Of a stretch of DNA of 64,000 bases, positions 9,241 through 21,276 are shown piece after piece. Below the pieces are notes generated by a model. That model had not been told where the DNA came from, ran no database searches, and saw nothing but the letters and a program-made list of their open reading frames with translations. The position numbers and the translations under genes were made by a program. Source of the DNA: Megascapheus bottae (lineage: Eukaryota > Chordata > Mammalia > Rodentia > Geomyidae); NCBI GenBank assembly GCA_024803745.1, contig JANJXV010000196.1, positions 1,500,501-1,564,500 of the forward strand, written 5' to 3'. Position 1 is the first letter of the stretch. Each line of letters starts with the position of its first letter.

Positions 9241-12200
9241 ATGGGAGTATCCTGGTGGGATGGAGTCTAGTGGGATAATGTTTGCTGGGATGGTGTCTGG
9301 GGGGATGGTGTCTGGTGGGATGGTGTCTTGTGGGTGTTGTCTGGTGGGATGTTGTCTGCTAGGATGTTGTCTGATGGGATGGTGTCTGGTGTGATGGTGT
9401 CTGGTGGGATGGGTCTGTTGGGATGTTGTCTGGTGGGATGGTGTCTGATGATGTTCTATTATCGTGGTGTCTGGTGGGATAGTGTCTGGTGGGTGTTGTC
9501 TGGTGGGATGGTGTCTGGTGGATGTTGTCTGGTAGGATAGTATCTGGTAGGATGGTGTCTGGTGGATGTTGTCTGGTAGGATAGTATCTGGTAGGATGGT
9601 GTCTGGTGGGATGGTGTCTGGTAGGATGGTATCTGGTGGGATGGTATCTGGTGGGATGGTGTCTGGTGGGATGGTGTCTGATGATGTTCTATTATCATGG
9701 TGTCTGGTGGGATGGTGTCTGATGGGATGGTGTCTGGTGGGATGGTGTCTGGTGGGATGTTGTCTGGTGGGATGGTGTCTGATGATGTTCTATTATCATG
9801 GTGTCTGATGGGATGGTATCTGGTGGGATGTTGTCTGGTGGGATGGTGTCTGGTGGGATGGTGTCTGGTGGGATGGTGTCTGATGATGTCCTATTATCAT
9901 GGTGTCTGATGGGATGTTATCTGATGGGATGGTGTCTGGTGGGATGGTGTCTGGTGGGATGGTATCTGGTGGGATGGTGTCTGGTGGGATGGTGTCTGAT
10001 GATGTTCTATTATCATGGTGTCTGATGGGATGGTATCTGGTGGGATGTTGTCTGGTGGGATGGTGTCTGGTGGGATGGTGTCTGGTGGGATGGTGTCTGA
10101 TGATGTCCTATTATCATGGTGTCTGGTGGGATGTTATCTGATGGGATGGTGTCTGGTGGGATGGTATCTGGTGGGATGGTATCTGGTGGGATGGTGTCTG
10201 GTGGGATGGTGTCTGATGATGTTCTATTATCATGGTGTCTGATGGGATGGTGTCTGGTGGGATGGTGTCTGGTGGGATGTTGTCTGGTGGGATGGTGTCT
10301 GATGATGTTCTATTATCATGGTGTCTGATGGGATGGTGTCTGGTGGGATGTTGTCTGGTGGGATGGTGTCTGGTGGGATGGTGTCTGATGATGTTCTATT
10401 ATCATGGTGTCTGGTGGGATGGTGTCTGGTGGGATGGTGTCTGATGATGTTCTATTATCATGGTGTCTGATGGGATGGTGTCTGGTGGGATGGTGTCTGG
10501 TGGGATGGTGTCTGATGATGTTCTATTATCATGGTGTCTGGTGGGATGGTGTCTGGTGGGATGGTGTCTGATGACATTGTTCTGTGATCATGGTGTCTGG
10601 TGGGATGGTATCTGGTGGGATGGTGTCTGATGATGTTCTATTATCATGGTGTCTAGTGGGATGTTGTCTGATGGGATGGTGTCTGGTGGGATGGTATCTG
10701 GTGGGATGGTGTCTGGTGGGATGGTATCTGGTGGGATGGTGTCTGATGATGTTCTATTATCATGGTGTCTGATGGGATGGTGTCTGGTGGGATGGTATCT
10801 GGTGGGATGGTGTCTGGTGGGATGGTGTCTGGTGGGATGGTGTCTGATGATGTTCTATTATCATGGTGTCTGATGGGATGGTATCTGGTGGGATGGTATC
10901 TGGTGGGATGGTGTCTGGTGGGATGGTGTCTGATGATGTTCTATTATCATGGTGTCTGATGGGATGGTATCTGGTGGGATGGTATCTGGTGGGATGGTGT
11001 CTGGTGGGATGGTGTCTGGTGGGATGGTGTCTGATGATGTTCTATTATCATGGTGTCTGGTGGGATGTTATCTGATGGGATGGTGTCTGGTGGGATGGTA
11101 TCTGGTGGGATGGTATCTGGTGGGATGGTGTCTGGTGGGATGGTGTCTGATGATGTTCTATTATCATGGTGTCTGATGGGATGGTGTCTGGTGGGATGGT
11201 ATCTGGTGGGATGGTGTCTGATGATGTTCTATTATCATGGTGTCTGGTGGGATGTTGTCTGATGGGATGGTGTCTGGTGGGATGGTATCTGGTGGGATGG
11301 TGTCTGGTGGGATGGTATCTGGTGGGATGGTGTCTGATGATGTTCTATTATCATGGTGTCTGATGGGATGGTGTCTGGTGGGATGGTATCTGGTGGGATG
11401 GTGTCTGATGATGTTGTATTATCATGGTGTCTGGTGGGATGGTATCTGGTGGGATGGTGTCTGGTGGGATGGTGTCTGGTGGGATGGTGTCTGATGATGT
11501 TCTATTATCATGGTGTCTGATGGGATGGTATCTGGTGGGATGGTGTCTGGTGGGATGGCGTCTGGTGGGATGGTGTCTGATGATGTTCTATTATCATGGT
11601 GTCTGATGGGATGGTGTCTGGTGGGATGGTGTCTGGTGGGATGGTGTCTGGTGGGATGGTGTCTGATGATGTTCTATTATCATGGTGTCTGTTGGGATGT
11701 TGTCTGGTGGGATGGTGTCTGGTGGGATGGTATCTGGTGGGATGGTGTCTGATGATGTTCTATTATCATGGTGTCTGGTGGGATGGTGTCTGGTGGGATG
11801 GTGTCTGATGACATTGTTCTGTGATCATGGTGTCTGGTAGGATGGTATCTGGTGGGATGGTGTCTGGTGGGATGGTGTCTGATGATGTTCTATTATCATG
11901 GTGTCTGGTGGGATGGGTCTGTTGGGATGTTGTCTGGTGGGATGGTGTCTGGTGGGTGTTGTCTGGTGGGATGTTGTCTAGTGGGATGGTGTCTGGTGGG
12001 ATGGTGTCTGATGATGTTCTATTATCATGGTGTCTGGTGGGATGGTGTCTGGTGGGATGGTATCTGGTGGGATGGTGTCTGGTGGGATGGGTCTGTTGGG
12101 ATGTTGTCTGGTGGGATGGTGTCTGATGACATTGTTCTGTGATCATGGTGTCTGGTGGGATGGTGTCTGGTGGGATGGTGTCTGGTGGGATGGGTCTGTT

Positions 12201-12715
12201 GGGATGTTGTCTGGTGGGATGGTGTCTGATGACATTGTTCTGTGATCATGGTGTCTGGTGGGATGGTGTCTGATGATGTTCTATTATCATGGTGTCTGGT
12301 GGGATGGGTCTGTTGGGATGTTGTCTGGTGGGATGGTGTCTGATGACATTGTTCTGTGATCATGGTGTCTGGTGGGATGGTGTCTGATGATGTTCTATTA
12401 TCATGGTGTCTGGTGGGATGGGTCTGTTGGGATGTTGTCTGGTGGGATGGTGTCTGGTGGGATGGTGTCTGATGATGTTCTATTATCATGGTGTCTGGTG
12501 GGATGGTGTCTGGTGGGATGGTGTCTGATGATGTTCTATTATCATGGTGTCTGGTGGGATGGTGTCTGGTGGGATGGTATCTGGTGGGATGGTGTCTGGT
12601 GGGATGGTGTCTGGTGGGATGGGTCTGTTCGGATGGTGTCTGATGACATTGTTCTGGTATCATGGCGTCTGGTGGGATGGTGTCTGGTGGATGGGTGTCC
12701 TCTGGTGGGATGTGC
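9240..12715. repeat. Minisatellite, 15-bp unit with 26-bp spacer in higher-order units
   Basis: The basic unit is 'ggtgggatggtgtct' (15 bp). Runs of three to six units are punctuated by a 26-bp block that contains 'gatgatgttctattatcatg'. Successive blocks are 71, 86, 101 or 116 bp apart, that is 26 + 15n with n = 3-6. A second block form, 'gacattgttctgtgatcatg', becomes frequent after about 10,570 and dominates the 3' third. The first 250 bp are degenerate single units. Plus-strand GG/GGG tracts could form two-tier G-quadruplexes. All ORFs here are repeat artefacts. Confidence 0.97.
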
Positions 12716-12789
12716 GACTACAGTCTTCCCGGTCTCTGCCTGTCTAGAAACTTGGATTGCATGATAATGAGCCTGGTGCTTATTAATCT

Positions 12790-12990
12790 CTTTTTATTTG
12801 GTTTTAGTGGGACTTGTACTCAGAGCCTCAAGCTCGCTCATCTTGTTTGGTCAGCATTCTTCTACTTGAGCCAGACCTCCAGCCTTGATTTTTGCTGGTT
12901 ATTTTGTAGACTGAGTCTTGAAGACTTTTCTGCTAGGCTGATTCTGAACCATAATCTCAGCGTCCTGAGTAGTTAGGATTCTGAACATGA
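12790..12990 (-). repeat. Old antisense SINE
   Basis: The reversed order of a dimeric rodent SINE is seen, starting with 'tttggttttagtgggacttg' and ending near 'gtcctgagtagttaggatt', which is the antisense of the typical 'aatcctagctactcagga' part. It is strongly diverged. Confidence 0.6.
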
Positions 12991-14969
12991 GATATTGGCA
13001 TTCCGCTGCTAATTTTTCTTAGAACTTAATATGTCCTAAGAGCCTTTGCCATGCCTACCTCTGCCAGGGGCCAGAACATGAAGGTCTGCACTGATAGAAA
13101 GACAGCCTGGGAAGGTGCCAATCTGTGTAGTGGCTGATTCGAGACGTACAGCCAGATCCCGGTGCTCCATAAACAAGCCTGTGAGAGAGAAATCAAAAAG
13201 TAAGGCATACCAGGGCAAAGGGCTCAGGCATCTTCCGGGGAAGAGCTGTTGGTGTAGATGCGGGTTCTACGTCCTGGGAGGGCGTTTACTGTGGCCAGGC
13301 CCTCACTGCTGTGTGTCCACTGTGGGCAGCCTGCAGACCTCTCTAGACAACCCTGCTCGCCGCCCAGTTCCGCTTTCACGGAAGAGCCAGGTGTGAGCTC
13401 TCTGGAATCCTTCTGCCGCCAGGCAATGCCTTGGTCCTGTGCCTGTGTTGCTAGCTCTGCCCCATTTCCACTCCAGGTCCAGTCTCCACCCTGAGCTTCA
13501 GACTCATGCATGCCCCCTGCTCACTTTTCCCCGAGGACCCCTGGTGGCACCCACAACTCCACAGCTGGTCATGTGTCGAAGTCCAGGCAGGGCTCCCAGG
13601 ATGTCTGGGCCTAAACTGGGCAGCTGGCCCCGGGGCAGACTCACCCTGTCCATGCTCTTTTGAGCCCCTCGCTGGAGATTCTGTCCCTGGTGGACAACAA
13701 GGCCCAGAGCGACCTGAAGGAGGACGCGCCTGGCCTAAAGGACCGGCCAGCCATAGACTAGACTTGCCACCTTGAGCTCCCTCCTCCTGAAGGCTCCGCT
13801 CCCTTTGCTGCCTGGGTGCCCAGGGATCCGGCCCCGCTAGGGTTCAGTCCACTCCGCGGTGGGGCTCCGAGGTGGCCACACCCCAGCTCCCCCAAGTCCA
13901 GAGCCTCTGTGGTCCCCCTCCCAACACATGCACCTCCCCAGCCAGCACTCCTCCATATCATCCTGGCAGGCCCAGAGCCAGGCGCTGCCTGGGCCCTCAG
14001 CTCCTGCAGGGCCTCCTCGCTGGCCCACCACAGAGGAGAAAGTATCCTGGATGCTCAACGCCTGCCTGTCTCCCTCAGGCCCTGCTGGACACCCCGCTCC
14101 GGCCTCCACTTCCCAGCTACTCTGGGGTCTCTGGGGCCCAGGCCTACTTCTGAGCACAGGCCCCTCCTTGGCAGCCAGTGCAGAGTTGTGCCAGGGCACT
14201 GTTCTGTGTGCTTCCCAGTTCTGCCCGGTGCCCGGTGCCCGGGCTGGCTGCCGGAGTGCCTGGAGCCAGGTCGGGCTTGCGGGAACAGTGTCGGGGGGGG
14301 GGGGGGACTGCAGGACTCCCAGGGCTCCTTCACAGCGGCTGAGGGGCACGTGGGGACCAAGGCTCCTGGGAACCCCGTGCTGGCTGGGTCACTGAGGGGT
14401 GCTGCCAGCTCCTCTGGGAGAAAGGACAGGCCCGATGCTCAAGCGGTGAGCAGGGCCTCCCCAGGGCCCAGCAGGTGGCCAAAGCCCCCCAGACCAGCTC
14501 CAGGCAGAGGCAGGGGCTCCAGTCCCATGTGGACAGCAAGCACTCAAAGGACAAAACACCTGTGGAATACACGGAAACCACCAAAGCCCCTCTGGTAGGG
14601 CGTGGCCGGGCAGCTGCAGTTCTGTCCACTGCTCTACTGTCACCCAAGCCAAGCCCTGACGACAGCGTAGTGACCACTGAGGCCAGAGCTCCTCACACAG
14701 GTCCAGGTCTGGTGGCATCATCTGAGGTCAAGGCTGTGCCGGGCTGGCCATTGGTCCTGGCAGAGGCTCCTCCAGCAGTGACCAGTGAAGCTGGCCCCGC
14801 CCTGGGTCTCGGGCTGAGAGCTGGCCTTCGGGCTTCCCCGCAGGACACCATGCCCCTTGCGTTTCCAGCCTGGAGCTGGCTGTGGGCGCAATGCCCCGGG
14901 GCTGGCATGAGGCCCAGGGACCTAGCTCTATCTTAGAGTTGGACCCTCTTAAAAAAAAATATGATCAAG

Positions 14970-15016
14970 CCTCGCATTCCTGAAGCTAAAAATAAGAATG
15001 AAATCCGACATTCCCT
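14970..15016. promoter_or_regulatory. Candidate MEF2/TEAD motif cluster
   Basis: A perfect MEF2-type site CTAAAAATAA at 14,986-14,995 is flanked by two TEAD/MCAT-type sites, CATTCCT at 14,975-14,981 and CATTCCC at 15,009-15,015, within 41 bp. The local sequence is AT-rich inside GC-rich DNA. The arrangement resembles muscle enhancers, but this is motif reading only, without conservation or chromatin data. Confidence 0.3.
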
Positions 15017-15854
15017 AAGGCGCGGGTCCTGGCCAAGACTGTGGCTGCAGTCGCTCTCTGAGCTGCTCCCAGACAGGAAGACAGAGTGTGCCCGCTCCCA
15101 GGGGATGGCAGCTCCCAGTCGGCCCGTGGCTAGGACCCCTCGGCCTCTGCGTCCCCCTGGTCCCTCCCTGTGGCCAGCCCTGTGGCTCAGAGCCGTGGGG
15201 CATCCTTAGACCCAGGCATCCTGAGTCCCTCTGGGTCCCAGCCTGCCCGAGTCCTCAAGCCACGGCCCTGGAAGAGGCACCGAGAACAAGAACTCAACAT
15301 GTGGTGAGGGTCTCTGGGGCTAAGCCCAGGGACAGGAGCCTGGCGGCATCCAAGCTATGACGCCAGGCGCCTCCCTGGATGGTGCAGGTGTGGAGGAAGT
15401 GGGGATCCCTGAAAGGGGCCCGAGGAGGTCACCGTGGAGAAGGCTGAGGGGCTGTAGTTCAGACAGCATCCCTTAGCCCTGTCACCTTGTCTGTCCTCCA
15501 CCATGGGCAGAGTCCCTCTCCAGAGGTGCCGAGGACACAGGGCCCAAGACTGGACCGGCCCGGCCTCGCCGCTCCCCAGAACACAGCAGGCTGCAAGTCC
15601 CGCAGCGTCCTCTGTGCCGCGGGTCCCTGGCCGGCTGGGCTGCACACAGACAGCGTGGCCTTGCCCACCCGTCTCCCCTCTGGAGCAGGTGGCCCCATTT
15701 CTGAGCCCCTGCTCTGTTCCCTCAGGCAAAGCCTTCTGAGCAGGACAGGCACAGACAGGAGCGGGCGGGCCAGGGCAGCCACGCTCCCGGTGCCGAGGAC
15801 GCCGGGCTCCTGTGCTCCGCAGAGGAGAGTGCGTCCTTGGAGCGTCTCTCCTGC

Positions 15855-15874
15855 TATAAATACACATTGAGTCA
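15855..15874 (+). promoter_or_regulatory. Candidate TATA-like and AP-1 motifs
   Basis: TATAAATA at 15,855-15,862 is followed by a perfect AP-1 site TGAGTCA at 15,868-15,874. No downstream gene is recognised, so this may be an enhancer-like element or chance. Confidence 0.2.
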
Positions 15875-16551
15875 GAAAATCAAACGCTTCCAACCCCGCA
15901 GCCGGCCGTTCCCAGAGGCTGTGAGCAGCCCGGGGTCCAGGCCCCCCTGTCCAGCGCGACCTACTTTCCAAGCCAGGAGATGGAAGATGATTACCAAAGG
16001 AAGGCTTGTGCCCATGTGCCTCGGCTAGACAGGAGGGGAACTGCCATCCCCAGAGCCGGGGAGAGCCGGGGGCCGGGGCCGGGGGGCGGGGTGGAGGTGG
16101 CGCAGGCTGCGGGTCCAGACCAGCCTCCACGCCTACAGAGCCCTGGGGCCCTCAGCAGAGGCCAGGCCACTGCTGAGCCCGGCTGTCTCCCAGGACCCTC
16201 CATGCCTGGCTGTGAGCCGGGGTCCCTCCATGGCCTCAGGTCCAACAGAGACCCTGACCTTGGACGCTGCCTCAACGTGGTCCTCAGGCTCTGCTCAGCC
16301 GGGGCTCAGGAGGCAGAGCCCTGGTCCCCAGCCCTCCTGTGAGGGACAGGCCCTGGGCAGTGGTTATTTTCTGGTCTGTGTCTGGCAGGCTTCCAGCCTC
16401 TTCCTTCAGCAGACACACTGTCCAGGCAGCATTTTAAATGAATCAGGAATGTGTCCGTTTCATGGCCCCACATGTGGGACCACGTTGGACCAGGGAGCCA
16501 GCAGGTCGAGGAGATGGGTTTTCCTCCAGTCCTCCTGCCTTGTCATTTGCA

Positions 16552-17228
16552 TCATGGCCTCCTGCCCAGGCCCCTCCTCTCCTGCCCAGGCCCCTCCTCC
16601 CCTGCCCAGGCCCCTCCTCTCCTGCCCAGGCCCCTCCCTCCCCTGCCCAGGCCCCTCCTCTCCTGCCCAGGCCCCTCCCTCCCCTGCCCAGGCCCCTCCT
16701 CCCCTGCCCAGGCCCCTCCCTCCCCTGTCCAGGCCCCTCCTCTCCTGCCCAGGACCCTCCCTCCCCTGCCCAGGCCCCTCCCTCCTCTGCCCAGGCCCCT
16801 CCTCTCCTGCCCAGGACCCTCCTCTCCTGCCCAGGCCCCTCCCTCCCCTGCCCAGGCCCCTCCTCTCCTGCCCAGGCCCCTCCCTCCCCTGCCCAGGCCC
16901 CTCCCTCCCCTGCCCAGGCCCCTCCCTCCCCTGTCCAGGCCCCTCCTCCCCTGCCCAGGCCCCTCCCTCCCCTGCCCAGGACCCTCCTCCCCTGCCCAGA
17001 CCTCTCCTCCCCTGCCCAGGCCCCTCCTCTCCTGCCCAGGCCCCTCCCTCCCCTGCCCAGGCCCCTCCTCCCCTGCCCAGGCCCCTCCTCCCCTGCCCAG
17101 GCCCCTCCTCTCCTGCCCAGGCCCCTCCCTCCCCTGCCCAGGCCCCTCCTCCCCTGCCCAGGCCCCTCCTCTCCTGCCCAGGCCCCTCCCTCCCCTGGCC
17201 AGGCCCCTCCTCCCCTGCCCAGGCACCT
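16552..17228. repeat. Pyrimidine-rich minisatellite, 20-21 bp unit, about 33 copies
   Basis: Units of 'cctgcccaggcccctcctcc' with variants that add a C, change C to T, or replace GGC with GGA. The minus strand of each unit has four G runs of at least three within about 23 bases (GGGCAGGGG then AGGAGGGG then CCTGGG), which is a canonical three-tier G-quadruplex pattern repeated through the array. ORFs of up to 375 codons on both strands follow from the absence of stop trinucleotides in the unit. Confidence 0.97.
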
Positions 17229-17954
17229 TCCCCGCCACACATCAGGCTGGCATCTGGTATATGTAGGTCCCAGGAGGCCTGGGCCTGCTCCTGGCTCCTC
17301 AGTCCTCTTTGCATCCCTGGCGACCGCTCCTCCAGGTGATGCCTGGCCCTTTTGTTATTCTGTGAGCAGGAACCTCACCGAGTCCCCAGGACCCAGAGGA
17401 AGCGGGACAGTGTGACTGCTGCCCACGCCCTCTGGTGCTTTAAAGCTGCCTCGCGGGAGCGGCACGTGCCAGCCAGGGACATGAGGAGGACATAGCTGAG
17501 AGCCACCGTGCCTGGTGGCAGGGAGGTCGGAGGACCAGGGGAACCACCGAGTCAGCCATCCATCAGGCCAGGAGGGGGTAGGCATGAGGTGACATGGTAG
17601 GGATGCTGGATTAACCAGTGTTGGGGACAGTGGGGTGGCTGGGGGTGGGGGCTGCTTGCTGCGGAGTAGGCATCTGATGGTAGTGGGGGGGGCTGAGATC
17701 AGGAGAAGACAGCAAGGACACTGAAGGCCTTTGTCCGCCAGCAACGTCACATTTGTTCCATGTTGTGAGCTGTCAGGGGCCTCATTAGTCCCAAACAAAG
17801 CAGGCTGGGTGTGGGTTGAGCCAACCGTCTGGAGGCCAGAGCCTCTTGCCAGCCCAGGAGCTCAGACAAGGGGCTCGAGCCAGCGACATCATGAAGAGAA
17901 CCAGCTCCAAGCTGCCTTTCCAGGGCACCAGGACCTGTGCTGGATGAGTGTGGA
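17229..17954. other. Unique GC-rich sequence, no supported gene
   Basis: Short intergenic stretch between two minisatellites. Nothing recognisable beyond short G runs around 17,640-17,690. Confidence 0.55.
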
Positions 17955-18243
17955 TGCCGGCTGGTCGTGGGCCCCGGCTGGTGGTAGACACGGGCTGGTC
18001 GTGGGCCCCGGGTGGTCGTAGACACGGGTTGGTCGTGGGCCCCGGGTGGTCGTAGACACGGGCTGGTCGTGGGCCCCGGGTGGTGGTAGACACGGGCTGG
18101 TCGTGGGCCCCGGGTGGTCGTAGACACGGGCTGGTCGTGGGCCCCGGCTGGTCGTAGACACGGGCTGGTCGTGGGCCCCGGCTGGTGGTAGACACGGGCT
18201 GGTCGTGGGCCCCGGCTGGTCGTAGACACGGGCTGGTCATGGG
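17955..18243. repeat. Minisatellite, 34-bp unit, about 8 copies
   Basis: Units start with 'gtgggccccgggtggtcgta' and end with 'gacacgggctggtc'. The starts fall every 34 bp (18,001; 18,035; 18,069; 18,103 and so on). Variation is limited to a few positions (gtcg/gtgg and ggtg/gctg), so the array is young. On the minus strand it creates overlapping repetitive ORFs. Confidence 0.96.
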
Positions 18244-18867
18244 CCCTCTCCCACTCTCAGCCTTGGCCTAGCCTTGGCACCTTCACTCAGGACAGGAGGG
18301 ACCCTGGGCCTGGCCAATCGGCACGCTCCACCCCAGACCTCTGCCGTGACTGGGTGAGGAGAAGTGTGACTTTTCCCTGAGACTTCAGGGTGACTCCCAG
18401 ACAACAGGTACTTTTCTCACCAAATACCCCGTGCTGGCCATGAGGCCAGGTTGGCCTGAGCCAGTGCAGTGCTCAGAAAGCCATGGCCCAGGAGGTGAGA
18501 AGCGGTCACTCTGGGCTCAAGACAGGGTGTCCCTAAAATGACTGCTTTGATGGCTTCAGTGGCTGTGAAGGAGCTGCTTCCGACATGAGGTTTCTGGGGA
18601 GTCCACCTGGCCAGTGGTACATGGCTTGACTCCTGCGGTGAGGGCAGAGACACTGCTCACCTCTCTGATCCTGGCACACACCAGGTAGAGCTGTGTGGCC
18701 TCGGGCACATGTCTACTGTGGCAGAAGCAAGTTTCAAATCACGTGATGGACCTGTTTATTATAGAAATCGTGCGACTGAGAAATCAGTCAGGCACTGCAG
18801 CCTAGAGCGAAACAGCAAGCAGAGCTGAGGCTGCTACAGACCCCAGGCCCTGGGTCAGAGTCCTACA

Positions 18868-18912
18868 CACGTACGTACGTACGCACGCACGCACGCACGC
18901 ACCACGCACGCA
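18868..18912. repeat. ACGT/ACGC tetranucleotide microsatellite
   Basis: Alternating 'cgtacgtacgtacgcacgca' units. CpG- and purine-pyrimidine-alternating, so Z-DNA prone. Confidence 0.95.
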
Positions 18913-20267
18913 GAGCTGAGCCTCACAGCAGGAGCTCCTCTCTGCCTCCAGTTGGGGGACATCTCCAAAGGAAACAGTCAAAACTTCAGGCTCTTTGGGC
19001 CAGACAGTCCCGCTGCCTCCGGGCTGCAAGCTCTGTGAAAGCTGCCGCAGCCCCGTCTATGAGTGAAGGAGGTTATGCAGAGGCCAGGGACACAGCAGAA
19101 AGGCGACTTCACAAACCCCCAGAGTGTGGTCTGGATGGGCATGTCTGGTCTCTTATCATGCCTCATGTGGCCTTTGTGGTCACCCTCTGGTCTTTTCTTT
19201 CCCAGGCTCAGGGCCGTCCCTCTTCCCAGAGACTGTGTCTGGAAGGCAGGGCAAGGGCCCGGCTCAGGGCTGGGCTGGGCGACAACAAAGCTGGGTGGCC
19301 AGAGGACGTGTCCCTAGCCTTTGCTCCCTGCGAGGCTCACAACTCAAACCCAGCCCACAAACTTCAGACAGACCCACGACCCACGAGCCCAGCACCCTGC
19401 CCCACAGCCACTGGCTGGTCTGTGTGTCCCTCCTCTGCCCTGCCCTGCCCTTCTCCGCTGCCTCCTCACCCCTGGCCGCCGAGTCCTGGAGTGGCAGCCC
19501 CACCCAGACGTGTGACATGGGTCACCAAAGTGATGCTCACACTCTGCTCCACCCAGGTCCCCACCAACCAGGGGCCGCCCCACCGCTGGCATGCTCGGGT
19601 GCCGTTCAGAGCCCCCGCCACGGCCGCAGGAGCCGTCGTGCCAGCCGGCTGCCAGCCAGCGTCCTCCAGAAAGCAAAGCTCTGGGAGGAGCATGGATCCC
19701 GGGGTGCTTTGCCGGCTTCCTGATGAGTGCTTCCCTTTCAGCAGGCTGCAAGTGTCAGTCTGAGTCCCTGTGATCCAAACACTTGATCTGATGGCGCCCG
19801 TGCTGGCTGGCGCACCTGTCTGCAGCGGCTTCTGCCGCCATGCTTCCGGGCTAGGACGGGCCTTGGGAAGGGGCTGGAGCCCCGCGGGCTCAGGCGCTGC
19901 TGCAGGCCCCCTGGATGGCGGGACTGCCGAGGCTTTCTAGCTTCTGGAAGATGGGAAGCAAAGAGCAGTTGCTTTGCTTAGGGACAAGGTCCCCGCAGCT
20001 GGAAGGCTCAGACCCAGAGGTGTCTTTCCAGGAGGCGCCGGGCTCTGCTTCCACACACTTCCGTGGGGCACCTCCTAGCCCACTTTCACAACCTTCAGGG
20101 CACACAGCCATGCACAGGAACCAAATACCCTGGAGAATCCCAGCAGGCCGCCACCAGCAGCCCATCCCTACCCGAGGCTACAGCTCAGTCCCGGCTGTCC
20201 GCAGGCAGCCTGCCCGAGAGGCGCAATGCAGAAGGCCGGACAGCCCTTCCATGCCACCATGGCCACC

Positions 20268-20330
20268 AGCTCCTCCCTCCCTCCCTCCGTCCCTCCTTCC
20301 TTCCCCCCTCCCTCCCCCTCCCCCAGACAC
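20268..20330. repeat. Polypyrimidine (CCT)n-like tract
   Basis: About 60 bp of almost pure C/T on the plus strand ('ctccctccctccctccgtcc'), a candidate for triplex or H-DNA. Confidence 0.9.
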
Positions 20331-21276
20331 AGCCTACCAAACATGGACAGATTTGAGCCCTTTCCTCAAGTCCCTAAATCCAGGCCAAGGGGCTCTGGCA
20401 AGGGCAGCTTGGCTGTGGCCATGGGTCCAGATGCGCACTCAGTGGGAGCCTGAAGAGGAATGCAGGGAGCCCGTCCTCAGGTGGTCAGCCGAACTCTGAA
20501 AACATTGACCAAAACTGCCGGACATGCACAATGAGTGCGCATGATGCTTCACCTGCATGTTTTCTGAAGAGTGAGACAAAGCCCCAGGGTGCCCTCCCTG
20601 CCCACGGGCTGCCAGTGACCCTGGCCCCGCATGTCCACCCCGGCACTGGACCCACCCACGGGTCACGGAGCAGGTGTGTCAGTTATCTGACGCCACAGCA
20701 CTGAGCTCGGTGGCCGTCCAGGCTGTCCAGGCTGAGTCCAGCATCGATGGTGTTCAGCTGACCATCGCGTCCCCAGGGCACTGCATCCTCTCCTGTCCCG
20801 TCTCGCGTGTGGAGGGCGGCTGCAGCATGGCGGGGCCTAGAGTGGGCCCTCAGCACTGACAGCGTGCGCTGCTGGGTTCCGTCATGTACATGCACTGCCC
20901 AGACTTCCTGCAATAAACGTGTCACCGTTGCCAGTCAGAGGAGAGGGGGTAGATGGGGGGGGGTTGCTAAGAGACGGGGGGGCGGGGACAGAGAGTGCAA
21001 GTGGCTGTGTCGGGAATGCAGCATCCCCCCCCACTCCCCCCAGGAAGAACAATTGGCTGAAGACTAAATTGGTAGTTAACCCTCCCCCCACGCAGGTATC
21101 ACAGTGCCCCACCTAGGTGCTCGTAAACTTGGCTACAAAACTGAAAAGGAAATGATTTCCCAGGCCATCCTGTGAGGCCAGCATCTTCTGACACAAAAAT
21201 CAGGCGGGAGTGCAGAATCGTCAAGAAAGAAAACACGGGTGCGCATGGCTGGCCAGCTTTACAAAAGTTAGTGTAA

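Larger units (their letters stand above)
12991..16549. other. Unique GC-rich intergenic sequence
   Basis: The ORFs in this stretch, the longest 260 codons at 13,816-14,598, overlap others on both strands and have low-complexity Pro/Ser/Gly/Ala composition expected of GC-rich noncoding DNA. A G run of 16 lies at about 14,289-14,305. Clustered transcription-factor-like motifs are listed separately. No repeat array is present. Confidence 0.55.
18244..21275. other. Unique GC-rich intergenic sequence
   Basis: Contains a tetranucleotide run at 18,868-18,905 and a C/T-rich stretch at 20,268-20,330. ORFs of up to 242 codons (19,035-19,763) overlap others in several frames and have no recognisable domains. 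An AATAAA occurs at 20,912 without other transcript signals. Confidence 0.55.

Noticed and set aside
9240..12715. CRISPR-like repeat/spacer appearance
   Set aside because: The between-block segments are themselves repeats of a 15-bp unit, not unique spacers, and the host is a mammal.
13816..14598. A 260-codon ORF
   Set aside because: Overlapped by ORFs of similar length in other frames; low-complexity composition typical of GC-rich noncoding DNA; no recognisable family.
16212..17339. Pro-rich ORFs of 271-375 codons on the plus strand and Gly-rich ones on the minus
   Set aside because: They are translations of the 20-bp pyrimidine array in several frames.
19035..19763. A 242-codon ORF
   Set aside because: Same reasons: overlapping frames on both strands, no domain, no flanking splice or promoter evidence.
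20912..20917. AATAAA on the plus strand
   Set aside because: No upstream exon or downstream GT-rich element supports a transcript end here.
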